This document shows, in pieces, positions 53,947-63,303 of a stretch of 64,000 bases of DNA (position 1 is its first letter; the number at the start of each line of letters is the position of its first letter). The DNA comes from JAAYSA01 sp035367155 (lineage in GTDB: Bacteria > Bacillota_I > Bacilli_A > RFN20 > CAG-826). The stretch is taken from contig DAOSJI010000002.1 in assembly GCA_035367155.1 (NCBI GenBank), positions 52,980 through 116,979 of the forward strand, read 5' to 3'. The notes under the pieces are model-generated. The model did no database searches. It saw only the letters and a list, made by a program, of their open reading frames with translations, and was not told the DNA's origin. A program made the translations under genes and the position numbers.

Positions 53947-54550
53947 ATTATTAAAACAAAGTGAAATAAATGTAGCAGCTGAACTTTTAAAAAAGGGCGA
54001 AGTAGTTGCGTTTCCTACTGAAACTGTTTTTGGTCTTGGGGTAATTTTTGATAATGAGAATGCTTATCATAAATTAGTTGAAGCAAAACAAAGACCTCCA
54101 AAGCAACCATTTACCCTTATGCTAGCTTTTGTAAGAGAAATTGAACAATATATTGATGTTGATTATAAAACTAAGAAAATCATTGAAAAATTTATGCCAG
54201 GACCACTCACCATTATTGCTCCTATTAAAAGAAAAATGTCTCATGATATTACTTTAGGAACTAATTATATTGGAATTAGAGTAAGCAATTCACTTTTTGT
54301 TTCTAATTTAATTTCACTAGTTGGAAAACCACTTTTAGTACCAAGTGCAAATGTTCACGGAGAGCCACCTTGTATAAGTAGTAGTGAAGTTATAAAAGTT
54401 TTTAATAATAAAATAAGTGCTGTTATTGATGGAGTATCATTATCGCAAATACCTTCTACTATTATTAAAGTCAATGGTAAAATAGAATTGATAAGAGAAG
54501 GAGCGATTCCTTTTAAAGAAATATTAAAGACAAGCGAGGGTAGCATATGA
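53936..54550 (+). CDS. tsaC: Threonylcarbamoyl-AMP synthase (TsaC/Sua5/YrdC)
   Basis: This enzyme makes threonylcarbamoyl-AMP for the t6A37 modification of tRNAs. The 204-residue protein is the single-domain TsaC type without the Sua5 extension: KGEVVAFPTETVFGLGV, KQRPPKQPFTLML, RKMSHDITLGTNYIGIRV and LLVPSANVHGEPPC. The ATG at 53936 lies within the end of prmC; an upstream TTG at 53930 is less likely. It overlaps rpiB by four bases (ATGA). Confidence 0.93.
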   Translation: MNTKLLKQSEINVAAELLKKGEVVAFPTETVFGLGVIFDNENAYHKLVEAKQRPPKQPFTLMLAFVREIEQYIDVDYKTKKIIEKFMPGPLTIIAPIKRKMSHDITLGTNYIGIRVSNSLFVSNLISLVGKPLLVPSANVHGEPPCISSSEVIKVFNNKISAVIDGVSLSQIPSTIIKVNGKIELIREGAIPFKEILKTSEGSI

Positions 54551-54984
54551 AATTAGCAATAGGTTCTGATCATGGTGGATTTAAATATAAAAAAATAGTA
54601 ATAAAACATCTTAAAGAAAAAGGACACACAGTTTTAGATGTAGGGCCATTAACAGAAGAAAGATCTAATTATCCAACATATGGTATAGCTGTTGGAGAAG
54701 CGGTAATGGGAAAAAGAGCTGATTTTGGCATTGTAATTTGTACTACAGGAGAAGGAATTGCAATGGCTGCTAATAAAGTAAAGGGTATAAGAGCAGGTAT
54801 TGCTTATAATGATGAGGTCGCTAAATTAATGAGACAACATAATGATGCAAATGTTATTTCATTTGGGCAGGCTCATATGGATATTGATGATGTTTTAAGA
54901 AGAATAGATATATTTTTAGCAACTCCTTTTGAAGGAGGAAGGCATGCTACTAGGGTTGATATAATTAAAGACTACGAAAAATAA
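54547..54984 (+). CDS. rpiB: Ribose 5-phosphate isomerase B
   Basis: RpiB interconverts ribose 5-phosphate and ribulose 5-phosphate. The 145-residue protein has the RpiB/LacAB signature IGSDHGGFKYKK and the active cysteine in VICTTGEGIAMAANK, with FDRHDA-like residues MRQHNDANVISFG. Length is standard. In Bacillus the same operon, prfA-prmC-tsaC-...-rpiB, is found. A hairpin follows, which extends over the comFA start. Confidence 0.95.
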   Translation: MKLAIGSDHGGFKYKKIVIKHLKEKGHTVLDVGPLTEERSNYPTYGIAVGEAVMGKRADFGIVICTTGEGIAMAANKVKGIRAGIAYNDEVAKLMRQHNDANVISFGQAHMDIDDVLRRIDIFLATPFEGGRHATRVDIIKDYEK

Positions 54985-54995
54985 ATATAATTACT

Positions 54996-55029
54996 AAAAG
55001 CTTTCTATTTATAAATATGGGAAGCTTTT
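54996..55029 (+). terminator. Hairpin overlapping the comFA start codon
   Basis: AAAAGCTTTC (54996-55005) pairs with GGAAGCTTTT (55020-55029, one G-U), followed by TT to 55031. The 14-base loop contains the comFA ATG (55017-55019). It looks like a terminator for rpiB but would also hide the comFA start region in RNA. Confidence 0.6.
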
Positions 55030-56180
55030 TTGTTTGCAAAAATTGTGGAAATAGTGATGCAAGGTATATTGGTATAAGAAACGGTATTAAATATTGTCGT
55101 AGGTGTTTAGAATTTTCAGGAAAAAAAGTAAAGTATAAGATAAATAAACCAATTAATATAAGTCCATTGTTAAATTACGAATTGACTAATGAACAAAAAG
55201 AAATATCAATAAAAATCACAAAAAATTTTATAAACAAGAAAAATACTTTAATTTATGCAGTATGCGGAGCAGGAAAAACAGAACTTGTATACGATGTTAT
55301 TTCTTATGCGTTAAAAAAAGGATTACAAATAGGTTTTACTATTCCAAGACGTGAAGTTGTTATTGAATTAGCACATAGAATAAAAAGCACGTTTCCTAAG
55401 GCAAAAGTCATTAGTGTTTATGGAGAACAAACCGATATTTTAGAGGGGAATATTATTGTTTTAACGACCCATCAATTATTTAGATATCGTAATTTTTTCG
55501 ACTTATTAATATTTGATGAAATTGATGCATTTCCTTATAAAGGTAATGAATTATTAAATATTATGTTTGAAAAGAGTATAAGAGGTAACTATGTGATAAT
55601 GAGTGCCACTCCAAGCAAGGAATTAATAAATAAAATAAAGAAAAACGGACTAGTTTTAACACTATTTGTACGATTTCATTTTCAGGAAATCCCAGTACCT
55701 AAAATATATTATGGGCTTATAATTTTAAAATTTATTATTACTTTATATAGAACACGAAAATATATAAAAAATCATAAACCAGTTCTAATTTTCGCACCAA
55801 CAATTGGAATTGCGACAAATTTATTTAAAATTTTGAGCAAATTTATTAAAAACGGAGGTTTAGTACATTCAAAGGTTAAAAATAATTCCACCATTATTAA
55901 TGATTTTAAAAATACCAAATTAAAGTATTTAGTTACTACATCTGTATTAGAAAGGGGGATTACAATAAAAGGTTTACAAGTAATTATATTTAATGCAGAT
56001 CATGATATTTATAATAAGGAGACCCTTGTTCAAATTGCAGGACGTGTTGGGCGAAAAAAAGATGAACCTACTGGAGACATTACTTACTTAATTACAAGAA
56101 TAACCCCGGCAATTTTGGCTTCAATTAACGATATTAAGGAAAAAAATGAATATTTGCACTCTATGTATGAAGGAAATTAA
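55017..56180 (+). CDS. comFA: Competence helicase ComFA
   Basis: ComFA is a DEAD-box-like ATPase that drives DNA import in competence. The 387-residue protein has an N-terminal four-cysteine zinc module (CKNC at 8-11 and CRRC at 27-30), Walker A YAVCGAGKTELVYDV, LIFDEIDAFPYK, SVLERGITIKG, and final QIAGRVGRKKDEP (motif VI). The ATG at 55017 is the only start that keeps the first CxxC; it sits within a terminator-like hairpin. It overlaps comFC by 35 bases. Other competence genes are not in the window, so DNA uptake is only suggested. Confidence 0.93.
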   Translation: MGSFFVCKNCGNSDARYIGIRNGIKYCRRCLEFSGKKVKYKINKPINISPLLNYELTNEQKEISIKITKNFINKKNTLIYAVCGAGKTELVYDVISYALKKGLQIGFTIPRREVVIELAHRIKSTFPKAKVISVYGEQTDILEGNIIVLTTHQLFRYRNFFDLLIFDEIDAFPYKGNELLNIMFEKSIRGNYVIMSATPSKELINKIKKNGLVLTLFVRFHFQEIPVPKIYYGLIILKFIITLYRTRKYIKNHKPVLIFAPTIGIATNLFKILSKFIKNGGLVHSKVKNNSTIINDFKNTKLKYLVTTSVLERGITIKGLQVIIFNADHDIYNKETLVQIAGRVGRKKDEPTGDITYLITRITPAILASINDIKEKNEYLHSMYEGN

Positions 56181-56757
56181 AAGCATAACTTTTGCTACTT
56201 ATTTATTAGAAAATCCCATTTGTAATAAATGTTTAAAAGAACTTAATCCTAGGTTTGAGAAAATTAAAATTAATGAAATAGAGGGAGAAGCAATTTATGA
56301 ATATAATGACCTCATTAAAACGACTCTTTATAGGTTTAAAGGTTTGTACGATATTGTTCTAGCCCCTGTATTCATCAACCGTTTCGCTTTTTATCTGAAA
56401 TTAAAATATAGAGGATATATTATTCTACCTGCCCCAAGCTTTTTAGAAAGTGATAAAGAAAGAGGGTTCAATCATGTTGTGGACATCTTTAAAATCCTAA
56501 ATATGCCGGTTTTGCAAGCTTTTTATAAGAAAACGTCATATAAACAAAGTTCTTTACCATCAAAAGAAAGAGAAAAAGTTAAAGATAAAATTGGAATTAA
56601 AATAGATTTAAATTTAAAGGGCAAAAAAGTATTATTAGTAGATGATTTATTAACAACCGGCAGTACTATTAAAACTTTAATTAAACTTATTAAACCATAC
56701 GAACCAAAATCGATAAAGGTTCTTGTAATGGCGCATACAACATTAAAGAATAATTAG
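56146..56757 (+). CDS. comFC: Competence-associated phosphoribosyltransferase-like ComFC
   Basis: The 203-residue protein has an N-terminal zinc module (CTLC at 4-7, then CNKC) and a phosphoribosyltransferase fold with the PRPP loop KVLLVDDLLTTGSTI. ComFC binds single-stranded DNA and works with ComFA in natural transformation. The region SFLESDKERGFNHV is conserved in the family. The 35-base overlap with comFA implies translational coupling. Confidence 0.93.
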   Translation: MNICTLCMKEIKSITFATYLLENPICNKCLKELNPRFEKIKINEIEGEAIYEYNDLIKTTLYRFKGLYDIVLAPVFINRFAFYLKLKYRGYIILPAPSFLESDKERGFNHVVDIFKILNMPVLQAFYKKTSYKQSSLPSKEREKVKDKIGIKIDLNLKGKKVLLVDDLLTTGSTIKTLIKLIKPYEPKSIKVLVMAHTTLKNN

Positions 56758-56760
56758 TTT

Positions 56761-56789
56761 TTGAAATATGTTAAAATGAATATTAATAT
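56761..56789 (+). promoter_or_regulatory. Promoter of the secA operon with palindromic -10 region
   Basis: TTGAAA at 56761-56766 and TAATAT at 56784-56789 are 17 bases apart. The -10 sits inside a perfect 14-base palindrome, GAATATTAATATTC at 56778-56791, which could be an operator. Confidence 0.6.
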
Positions 56790-56852
56790 TCATTACTGTA
56801 TAAACTATTAAGCTCTTATGTTAGAATTATAAAGATTAAAGGAGATTAAAAA

Positions 56853-59249
56853 ATGGGATTTCTTGATAAAATATTCCGATTCGATCAAAGACGTTTAAAA
56901 AAGATTGAAAAAGAAAGTAAAAAAGTAATAGCATACGAAGAAACCATGAGAGGGTTAAGTGATGATGAACTCAAAGCTAAAACCCCTTATTTTAGAGAAC
57001 GACTTGCTAAAGGTGAAACATTAGATAATATAAAACATGAAGCATTTGCAGTTGCTAGAGAAGCTGCACAAAGAACGCTAGGACAATTTCCTTATCCGGT
57101 TCAAATAATGGGTGCCCTTGTTTTGCATGATGGCGATGTTGCTGAAATGAAAACGGGAGAAGGAAAAACGCTAACTGCTACGATGGCAGTTTATTTAAAC
57201 GCACTTGCAGGTAATGGTGTTCATGTTGTTACGGTTAACGAATATTTGGCTAGTCGTGACGCTGATTGGATGGGTCAAATTTATCGTTTTTTAGGATTAA
57301 CCGTGGGAGTTAATCTTCGTGAAAAAACTGTAACGGAAAAACAAGAGGCTTATAACTCAGATATCACTTACACAACAAATAGTGAAGTCGGCTTTGACTA
57401 TTTAAGAGATAATATGGCCACTTCCTTATCGGGACGAGTGTTACGCGGTCTTGAATTTGCGATAGTCGACGAAGCTGACTCAATTTTAATTGACGAATCT
57501 CGAACACCATTAATTATTAGTGGGGGTGCAAAAGCAAGCGTATCTGCATACAATGTTGCAGACCGTTTTGTAAAAACATTAAGAAGAGACAAACATTTTG
57601 TTGTTGATATTAAAACAAAAACCGCAAACTTAACGGATGAGGGAAATAATTTAGCCGAACGAATGTTTGGTGTAAGAAATATTTATGATCCACAATATGC
57701 TGATTTAGTGCATAGAATTCACCAAGCATTGAAAGCAAATTATATAATGACTCGTGATGTTGAATATATGGTTGATTCAGAAAATGAAATTCAACTTATT
57801 GACCAGTTTACTGGTCGAGTCCTTAGAGGTAGAGAATATAGTGATGGTCTACAACAAGCAATTCAAGCTAAAGAAGGTGTGAAAATTAAACAAGAAACCG
57901 TAACAATGGCGACCATTACTTACCAAAACTTCTTTAGGTTGTACAAAAAATTAAGTGGTATGACAGGTACGGCAAAAACTGAAGAAGAAGAGTTCCGCAA
58001 AATTTACAATATGCGCGTCATATGTATTCCTACTAATAGACCGGTTATTCGAATTGATGCAATTGACCGCGTTTATGCAAAAAAAGAGTACAAATTGAAG
58101 GCTTTATTAGAAGAAGTGATTGAACGCCACGAAAAGGGACAACCATTATTAATTGGTACATCAAGCGTTGAATCAAGTGAAGAAGTTAGCGCCCTTTTAG
58201 CTAGTGTTAATTTAAAGCATGAAGTACTTAATGCTAAAAACCACGCTCGTGAAGCCGAAATTATTGCTAAAGCTGGTCAGGTCGGCCAAATTACAATTGC
58301 TACTAATATGGCGGGGCGAGGTACTGACATTAAGATTAGCGATGAAGTTAAAGCACTTGGCGGTCTTGCGGTTTTAGGTACCGAAAGATATGAAGCCCGG
58401 CGAATTGATAATCAATTACGTGGTCGTGCAGGTCGTCAAGGTGATGCAGGTTATAGTAGATTTTATGTCTCTTTTGATGATGAATTAATGCTTAGATTTG
58501 CAAGTGATGCAATGCTTAATCTAGTTGAAAAGTTAGGTGATGAACCACTTGAGAACAAAATGTTTACCAACGCTATTACAAGTGCACAAAAAAGGATTGA
58601 AGGTCAAAACTTTGATACACGTAAAAACTTATTGGATTACGATGATGTTTTAGCTAAACAAAGAGCAATTATGTATCGTAAACGAGACGCAATTATTTAT
58701 GCAGAAGATATTCATGATTTGATTCAAGAACAATTTGCCTTAGCAGGACAAAAACTCGCTTCTCGAAGTGCTGAGGATGAAAAAAGAGATAAGTTTGTTG
58801 ATGGTGAAAAACTTAGGAAGATAGTAGAACCACAATTTTTAGAAGAAAACACAATTAAAGTAAGCGCATATGATGATTCGCCAGTTGATGAAGTTGGTGA
58901 AGACCTAACTTTTCTTATGTATAAACGATATGTAAATAGGCGCAAAAGTTGGAATGAAGAAATCGCGTTAAGAATAGAGCGTGATGTTACACTACGTGCT
59001 ATTGACCGCAATTGGACAAGACATATTGACACTATGGATCATTTACGAGGATCTATTTACTTAAGGAGTTATGCAAACACAAACCCATTGCAAGATTACG
59101 TAAATGAAGGCTACGCCTTATTTAAAGAAATGATGGATACAATAGCGATTGAAGTTGTACTTAATTTATTAAATGTACAAGTACGGGTCGATATTGCCGA
59201 AGAAGAAAACCAAGGACAGGGAGAATTAGATGGACTTAAAACAAATTAA
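56853..59249 (+). CDS. secA: Protein translocase ATPase SecA
   Basis: SecA pushes preproteins through SecYEG. The 798-residue protein shows GEGKTLTATMAVYLNALAG (Walker A), IVDEADSILIDE (Walker B), the PPXD, and the second motor domain with TNMAGRGTDIKI and RGRAGRQGDAG. It ends with a short acidic stretch and lacks the cysteine-rich C-terminal SecB/zinc segment, as in many low-GC species that have no SecB. The start has AAAGGAG. prfB starts inside its 3' end in another frame. Confidence 0.97.
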   Translation: MGFLDKIFRFDQRRLKKIEKESKKVIAYEETMRGLSDDELKAKTPYFRERLAKGETLDNIKHEAFAVAREAAQRTLGQFPYPVQIMGALVLHDGDVAEMKTGEGKTLTATMAVYLNALAGNGVHVVTVNEYLASRDADWMGQIYRFLGLTVGVNLREKTVTEKQEAYNSDITYTTNSEVGFDYLRDNMATSLSGRVLRGLEFAIVDEADSILIDESRTPLIISGGAKASVSAYNVADRFVKTLRRDKHFVVDIKTKTANLTDEGNNLAERMFGVRNIYDPQYADLVHRIHQALKANYIMTRDVEYMVDSENEIQLIDQFTGRVLRGREYSDGLQQAIQAKEGVKIKQETVTMATITYQNFFRLYKKLSGMTGTAKTEEEEFRKIYNMRVICIPTNRPVIRIDAIDRVYAKKEYKLKALLEEVIERHEKGQPLLIGTSSVESSEEVSALLASVNLKHEVLNAKNHAREAEIIAKAGQVGQITIATNMAGRGTDIKISDEVKALGGLAVLGTERYEARRIDNQLRGRAGRQGDAGYSRFYVSFDDELMLRFASDAMLNLVEKLGDEPLENKMFTNAITSAQKRIEGQNFDTRKNLLDYDDVLAKQRAIMYRKRDAIIYAEDIHDLIQEQFALAGQKLASRSAEDEKRDKFVDGEKLRKIVEPQFLEENTIKVSAYDDSPVDEVGEDLTFLMYKRYVNRRKSWNEEIALRIERDVTLRAIDRNWTRHIDTMDHLRGSIYLRSYANTNPLQDYVNEGYALFKEMMDTIAIEVVLNLLNVQVRVDIAEEENQGQGELDGLKTN

Positions 59250-60343
59250 CATTTATCTCCAAGAAGTTGAGTTGCTCGTTTTTCAACTTAGTGAATCTCT
59301 TTGACTTGCCTAAATTAATTGAGGAACGCAAACAATTACGAAGGAAAATTGAACATCCTGAATTTTGGTCAAATCAAGAAGAAGCTATCCAAGTTACAAC
59401 TTCCTTTAATAGTTTAAATGAAAAAATAGAGATCTTTACAAAAGTTAAGGATACTTTTTCTAATGTAAAAGAACTACTTGAAATGGAAGAGGTACTTGAT
59501 GAACAGATTTTAAAAAGTATCCATACTGAATTGAAAGAAACATTGCAAAAAGGCAATGAATTACGCAAAACACTATTATTTTCCGGTGAATATGATGAAA
59601 ATAATGCCTACTTGGTTATTCATCCAGGAGCAGGCGGAACTGAATCACAAGATTGGGCTGATATGCTTTATCAGATGTATGTAAAATTCTCAGAAAGACA
59701 AAAATTTAAAGTTAAAGTAATTGATTTATTAAAAGGAGATGAAGCTGGTATAAAATCAGTCAAGCTTCTTATTGAAGGTAAATTTGCCTATGGTTTATTG
59801 AAGTCTGAAAAAGGTGTGCATCGACTAGTTAGAGTATCACCTTTTGACAGTAGTGGACGAAGACACACATCTTTTGCTTCCGTGAATATAGTTCCTGAGT
59901 TTAAGGAGACAAGTTCCATAGATATTAAAGAAGATGAACTAAAAATTGACACATTTAGAAGTGGCGGTGCAGGTGGACAAAATGTAAATAAGGTTGAAAC
60001 CGCTGTAAGAATAACCCATTTACCAACAGGTATTGTAGTATCATCTCAAAGTGAAAGAAGTCAAATCATGAATAAAGATTTGTGTATGAAAATGCTTCAA
60101 AACGAACTATATGCTCTAGAACTTGAAAAGAAAAAAGAAAAAATTAGTGAAATAGTTGGAGAACAAAAGAATATTGAATGGGGAAGTCAAATTAGATCTT
60201 ATGTTTTATTTCCTTATACATTAGTTAAAGACCATAGAACAGAATATCAAGATGGAAATGTCCAAGCTGTTTTAGATGGTAATTTATTAGAATTTATGTA
60301 TCGATATTTAGAAAGTGAGGCTCGCAAGAATGGAAATTGTTAA
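59230..60343 (+). CDS. prfB: Peptide chain release factor 2, made by programmed +1 frameshift
   Basis: RF2 reads UAA and UGA. Translation starts at ATG 59230, with AGGGAG upstream, inside the end of secA; the first 24 codons (M D L K Q I N I Y L...) end at TGA 59302-59304. The slippery CTT before TGA and the C after it are the classical site, where a +1 shift continues in the second frame as LDLPKLIEERKQL. The shifted frame carries the SGGAGGQNVNKVETAVRITH GGQ loop and the RF2-type signature. Low RF2 increases shifting, giving autoregulation. No SD-like AGGGGG precedes the site. The visible TTG-started frame from 59267 is not the true N terminus. Confidence 0.95.
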
Positions 60344-61289
60344 AAAAGGAAAACACATATATAAGAAAATTATAACCAAATATATTCTTATATTAATTGG
60401 TACCATTATGATTGCAATTGGTAGCGGACTTTTTCTTATACCTACATCAGTAAACGCTGGGGGTTTAAGTGGCTTAGGAATTATTATTCAAAAGACAACT
60501 GGTTTTGATCCTGACTTAACAGTATTAATTGCCTCGTGGATATTATTTTTGATTGGTCTACCAATCTTAGGATGGAAATTCACATTTAAGTCATTATTAA
60601 GTACAATTGTTTATCCCTTAGCATTAATGGTTTTTATTAGAGTTCCATTTTTTCAAAATTTCGCAAAAAATACATTTTTAAACGAATTAGGAGAACCAAA
60701 AGACACAGCAACATTGCTAATTGCGGCTCTTTTTGGTGGTGCTTTCACCGGCTTAGGTGTAGGTCTTACTTTTGTCGGAGGTGGTTCGACCGGAGGCGTT
60801 GATATTTTAGTTTGTGTTATTAATAAATATACTCGTGTTAAACATTCTATTTCTTCCTTTTTAATAGACGCTTTAATTATTGTAATTGGTATATTTGTTG
60901 CACAAAACACGCTTGTTTCTCTTATTGGTATAGTTGCAGCATTTATGTGTGCACTATTAATTGAGTATGTTTTTGTCGGAGGAACTTCTACCTTAACCGC
61001 CCAAATTATTTCTACAAATCATGTTGATGAAATAAACGATTATATTCACAACGTTATGGGACGAGGTTCAACTTTTATAAATGTTGAAGGAGGTTATAAA
61101 GGTGAACCCAAAAAGATGATTGTTGTGTCATTTACTAAAAACGAATATCAAGAGATGATTGAAGCCATTTCTAAAATAGATCCGAGAGCTTTCGTTATTG
61201 TTTCTCATACGCAAGAAGTAATGGGTGAAGGTTTTAGAGAATTAAAAACAAAAAAGAAATTAAGAAAAAAGGGTAGTAATGACGAATAA
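60330..61289 (+). CDS. YitT family membrane protein (DUF2179)
   Basis: Starting at ATG 60330 (MEIVKKGKHIYKK) gives 319 residues with about five or six helices in the first 200, including the glycine-rich GGGSTGGVDI motif seen in YitT proteins. The C-terminal third is the soluble DUF2179 domain (about 220-305) with GRGSTFINVEGGYKG. Function is unknown; in some firmicutes relatives are regulated by stress. It overlaps prfB by 14 bases and uvrB by 11, so it belongs to the same operon. Confidence 0.88.
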   Translation: MEIVKKGKHIYKKIITKYILILIGTIMIAIGSGLFLIPTSVNAGGLSGLGIIIQKTTGFDPDLTVLIASWILFLIGLPILGWKFTFKSLLSTIVYPLALMVFIRVPFFQNFAKNTFLNELGEPKDTATLLIAALFGGAFTGLGVGLTFVGGGSTGGVDILVCVINKYTRVKHSISSFLIDALIIVIGIFVAQNTLVSLIGIVAAFMCALLIEYVFVGGTSTLTAQIISTNHVDEINDYIHNVMGRGSTFINVEGGYKGEPKKMIVVSFTKNEYQEMIEAISKIDPRAFVIVSHTQEVMGEGFRELKTKKKLRKKGSNDE

Positions 61290-63252
61290 ATTTGAATTAG
61301 TTTCTTCATTTATGCCAACCGGAGATCAACCTAAAGCGATTAATGAGTTAGTCAAAGGGCTTGAAAGTAATAAAAGACATCAAACGCTATTAGGTGCTAC
61401 AGGAACCGGGAAAACTTTTACAATTGCAAACGTTATTAAAACAGTTAATAAACCAACTCTGATTCTTGCACATAATAAAACATTAGCAGGTCAATTATAT
61501 GCGGAGTTTAAAGCTCTTTTTCCTCATAATAGAGTTGAATATTTTGTGTCGAATTTTGATTTTTATCAACCAGAAGCATACATTCCTAAAAGCGACACTT
61601 ATATTGAGAAAAATGCAGTTCAAAATGAAGAAATTGAAATGTTACGAACCGCTGCAATTAATAGTGTTCTGGAACGAAGAGATACAATTGTAGTTGCTAG
61701 CGTAGCATCAATTTACGGGCTTACAGATCCAAACGAATACAAAGAATTAATATTTAGTCTTCGACAAGGTGAAAAGATCAAAAGAAAAAGTCTTTTTACT
61801 AAATTAATTGAAGCTCAATATGAAAGAAATAATTTTGAATTAAAAGCAGGTGTTTTTAGAGTGCGTGGAGATGTAATTGAAATTATGCCACCTCATACAG
61901 AAGAATCATTTATTCAAATTGATACTTTTGATGATGTGATTGAAGAAATAAGAGAAGTAAATGCCATTACAGGAGAGATTAATAAAACAATGCTTTCTTA
62001 TCATATTTTTCCTGCATATGGCCACGCATCAACAAGAAAAAGGATTAATGAAGCACTACCAGAAATAGCAAAAGATCTTGAAGATAGATTGGCTTATTTT
62101 AAAAGTGAAGGAAAATTACTTGAGGCTGAACGACTAGAATTTAGAACTAGACAAGATATAGATTCATTACGAGAATTTGGTATTTGTCCAGGTATTGAAA
62201 ACTACGCTAGATACATTGATAAAAGAAAACCAGGAGAAAAACCCTTTTGTCTTTTTGATTATTTTCCAGATGATTTTCTTTTAGTTGTTGATGAAAGTCA
62301 TGCAACATTACCACAAATTAGAGGAATGTATAACGGTGATAGATCAAGAAAAACAACATTAGTCGAATATGGTTTTAGACTTCCTAGTGCTCTAGATAAT
62401 CGCCCTCTACAATTTGATGAATTTGAAAAATCTTTTACCAACGTAATATTTACATCAGCCACACCAGGTGATTATGAGTTGGAACATTGTAACTATCAAG
62501 TCGTTGAGCAAATAATTCGTCCTACAGGGTTAATTGATCCTTTAGTTGAAGTAAGACAAACGCGTGGTCAAATTGATGATATTATTTATGAACTCAATAA
62601 GAGAATTGAAAAAAACGAGAGAGTTATGATAGTCACTCTTACAATAAAAATGGCAGAAGATTTAAGCGATTATTTAAAAAGACGTGGATTTAGAGTAGTT
62701 TATTTACATAATGAAACAAAAACACTAGAAAGAAGTCAGATTATTTACCAATTAAGAAAAGGCAAATATGACATACTTGTTGGAATTAATTTATTAAGAG
62801 AAGGATTAGATATTCCAGAAGTCAGTTTAATTGTAATTCTTGATGCGGATAAAGAAGGGTTTTTAAGAAGTGAACGGTCACTAATTCAAATTATTGGAAG
62901 AGCGTCTAGAAACGTAAATGGGCGGGTTATTATGTATGCTGACAACGTAACACAATCTATGCAAAAGGCAATAAATGAAACAAATAGAAGAAGAAAAATC
63001 CAACAACAATATAACGAAGAAACGGGATTAGTTCCTACAACAATTATTAAGCCCATTTATGCTCCTATTCATAATTTTGATGATGATAAATTTAATTTAA
63101 AAATAAACAAAGGCAAATTAACTAAACGAGAATTAGAAGAAACGAAAGCAGAACTTCGTAAAAAGATGTTATCTGCAGCTAAACAATATGATTTTGAAAA
63201 AGCTGCTCAATATCGGGATTTAATTTTTGAATTAGAAGCAGAATATTTATAG
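61279..63252 (+). CDS. uvrB: Excinuclease ABC subunit B
   Basis: UvrB verifies DNA damage and directs the two UvrC cuts. The 657-residue protein has Walker A LLGATGTGKTFTIANV, the beta-hairpin region YYQPEAYIP-like FYQPEAYIPKSDTYIEK, Walker B-like VDESHATLPQIRGMYNGDRSRK, motifs V and VI GINLLREGLDIPE and QIIGRASRNVNGR, and the C-terminal UVR motif (about 620-655, EKAAQYRDLIFELE). The start is translationally coupled to the YitT gene. Confidence 0.97.
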   Translation: MTNKFELVSSFMPTGDQPKAINELVKGLESNKRHQTLLGATGTGKTFTIANVIKTVNKPTLILAHNKTLAGQLYAEFKALFPHNRVEYFVSNFDFYQPEAYIPKSDTYIEKNAVQNEEIEMLRTAAINSVLERRDTIVVASVASIYGLTDPNEYKELIFSLRQGEKIKRKSLFTKLIEAQYERNNFELKAGVFRVRGDVIEIMPPHTEESFIQIDTFDDVIEEIREVNAITGEINKTMLSYHIFPAYGHASTRKRINEALPEIAKDLEDRLAYFKSEGKLLEAERLEFRTRQDIDSLREFGICPGIENYARYIDKRKPGEKPFCLFDYFPDDFLLVVDESHATLPQIRGMYNGDRSRKTTLVEYGFRLPSALDNRPLQFDEFEKSFTNVIFTSATPGDYELEHCNYQVVEQIIRPTGLIDPLVEVRQTRGQIDDIIYELNKRIEKNERVMIVTLTIKMAEDLSDYLKRRGFRVVYLHNETKTLERSQIIYQLRKGKYDILVGINLLREGLDIPEVSLIVILDADKEGFLRSERSLIQIIGRASRNVNGRVIMYADNVTQSMQKAINETNRRRKIQQQYNEETGLVPTTIIKPIYAPIHNFDDDKFNLKINKGKLTKRELEETKAELRKKMLSAAKQYDFEKAAQYRDLIFELEAEYL

Positions 63253-63263
63253 AAATAAAAAAA

Positions 63264-63285
63264 TATCAACAAATGTTGATATAAT
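63264..63285 (+). promoter_or_regulatory. Perfect inverted repeat touching a -10 box
   Basis: TATCAACA, AA and TGTTGATA form a perfect 18-base inverted repeat (63264-63281), and TATAAT at 63280-63285 begins at its edge, before a strong AGGAGG at 63291. There is no clear -35. It may be an operator over the promoter of the lipoprotein gene. Confidence 0.5.
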
Positions 63286-63303
63286 TATATAGGAGGTAAG
63301 GAA

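Noticed and set aside
59267..59301. TTG start for a non-shifted prfB
   Set aside because: It gives an unnatural N terminus and no ribosome site; the ATG at 59230 with AGGGAG and the CTT TGA C site explains the frame.
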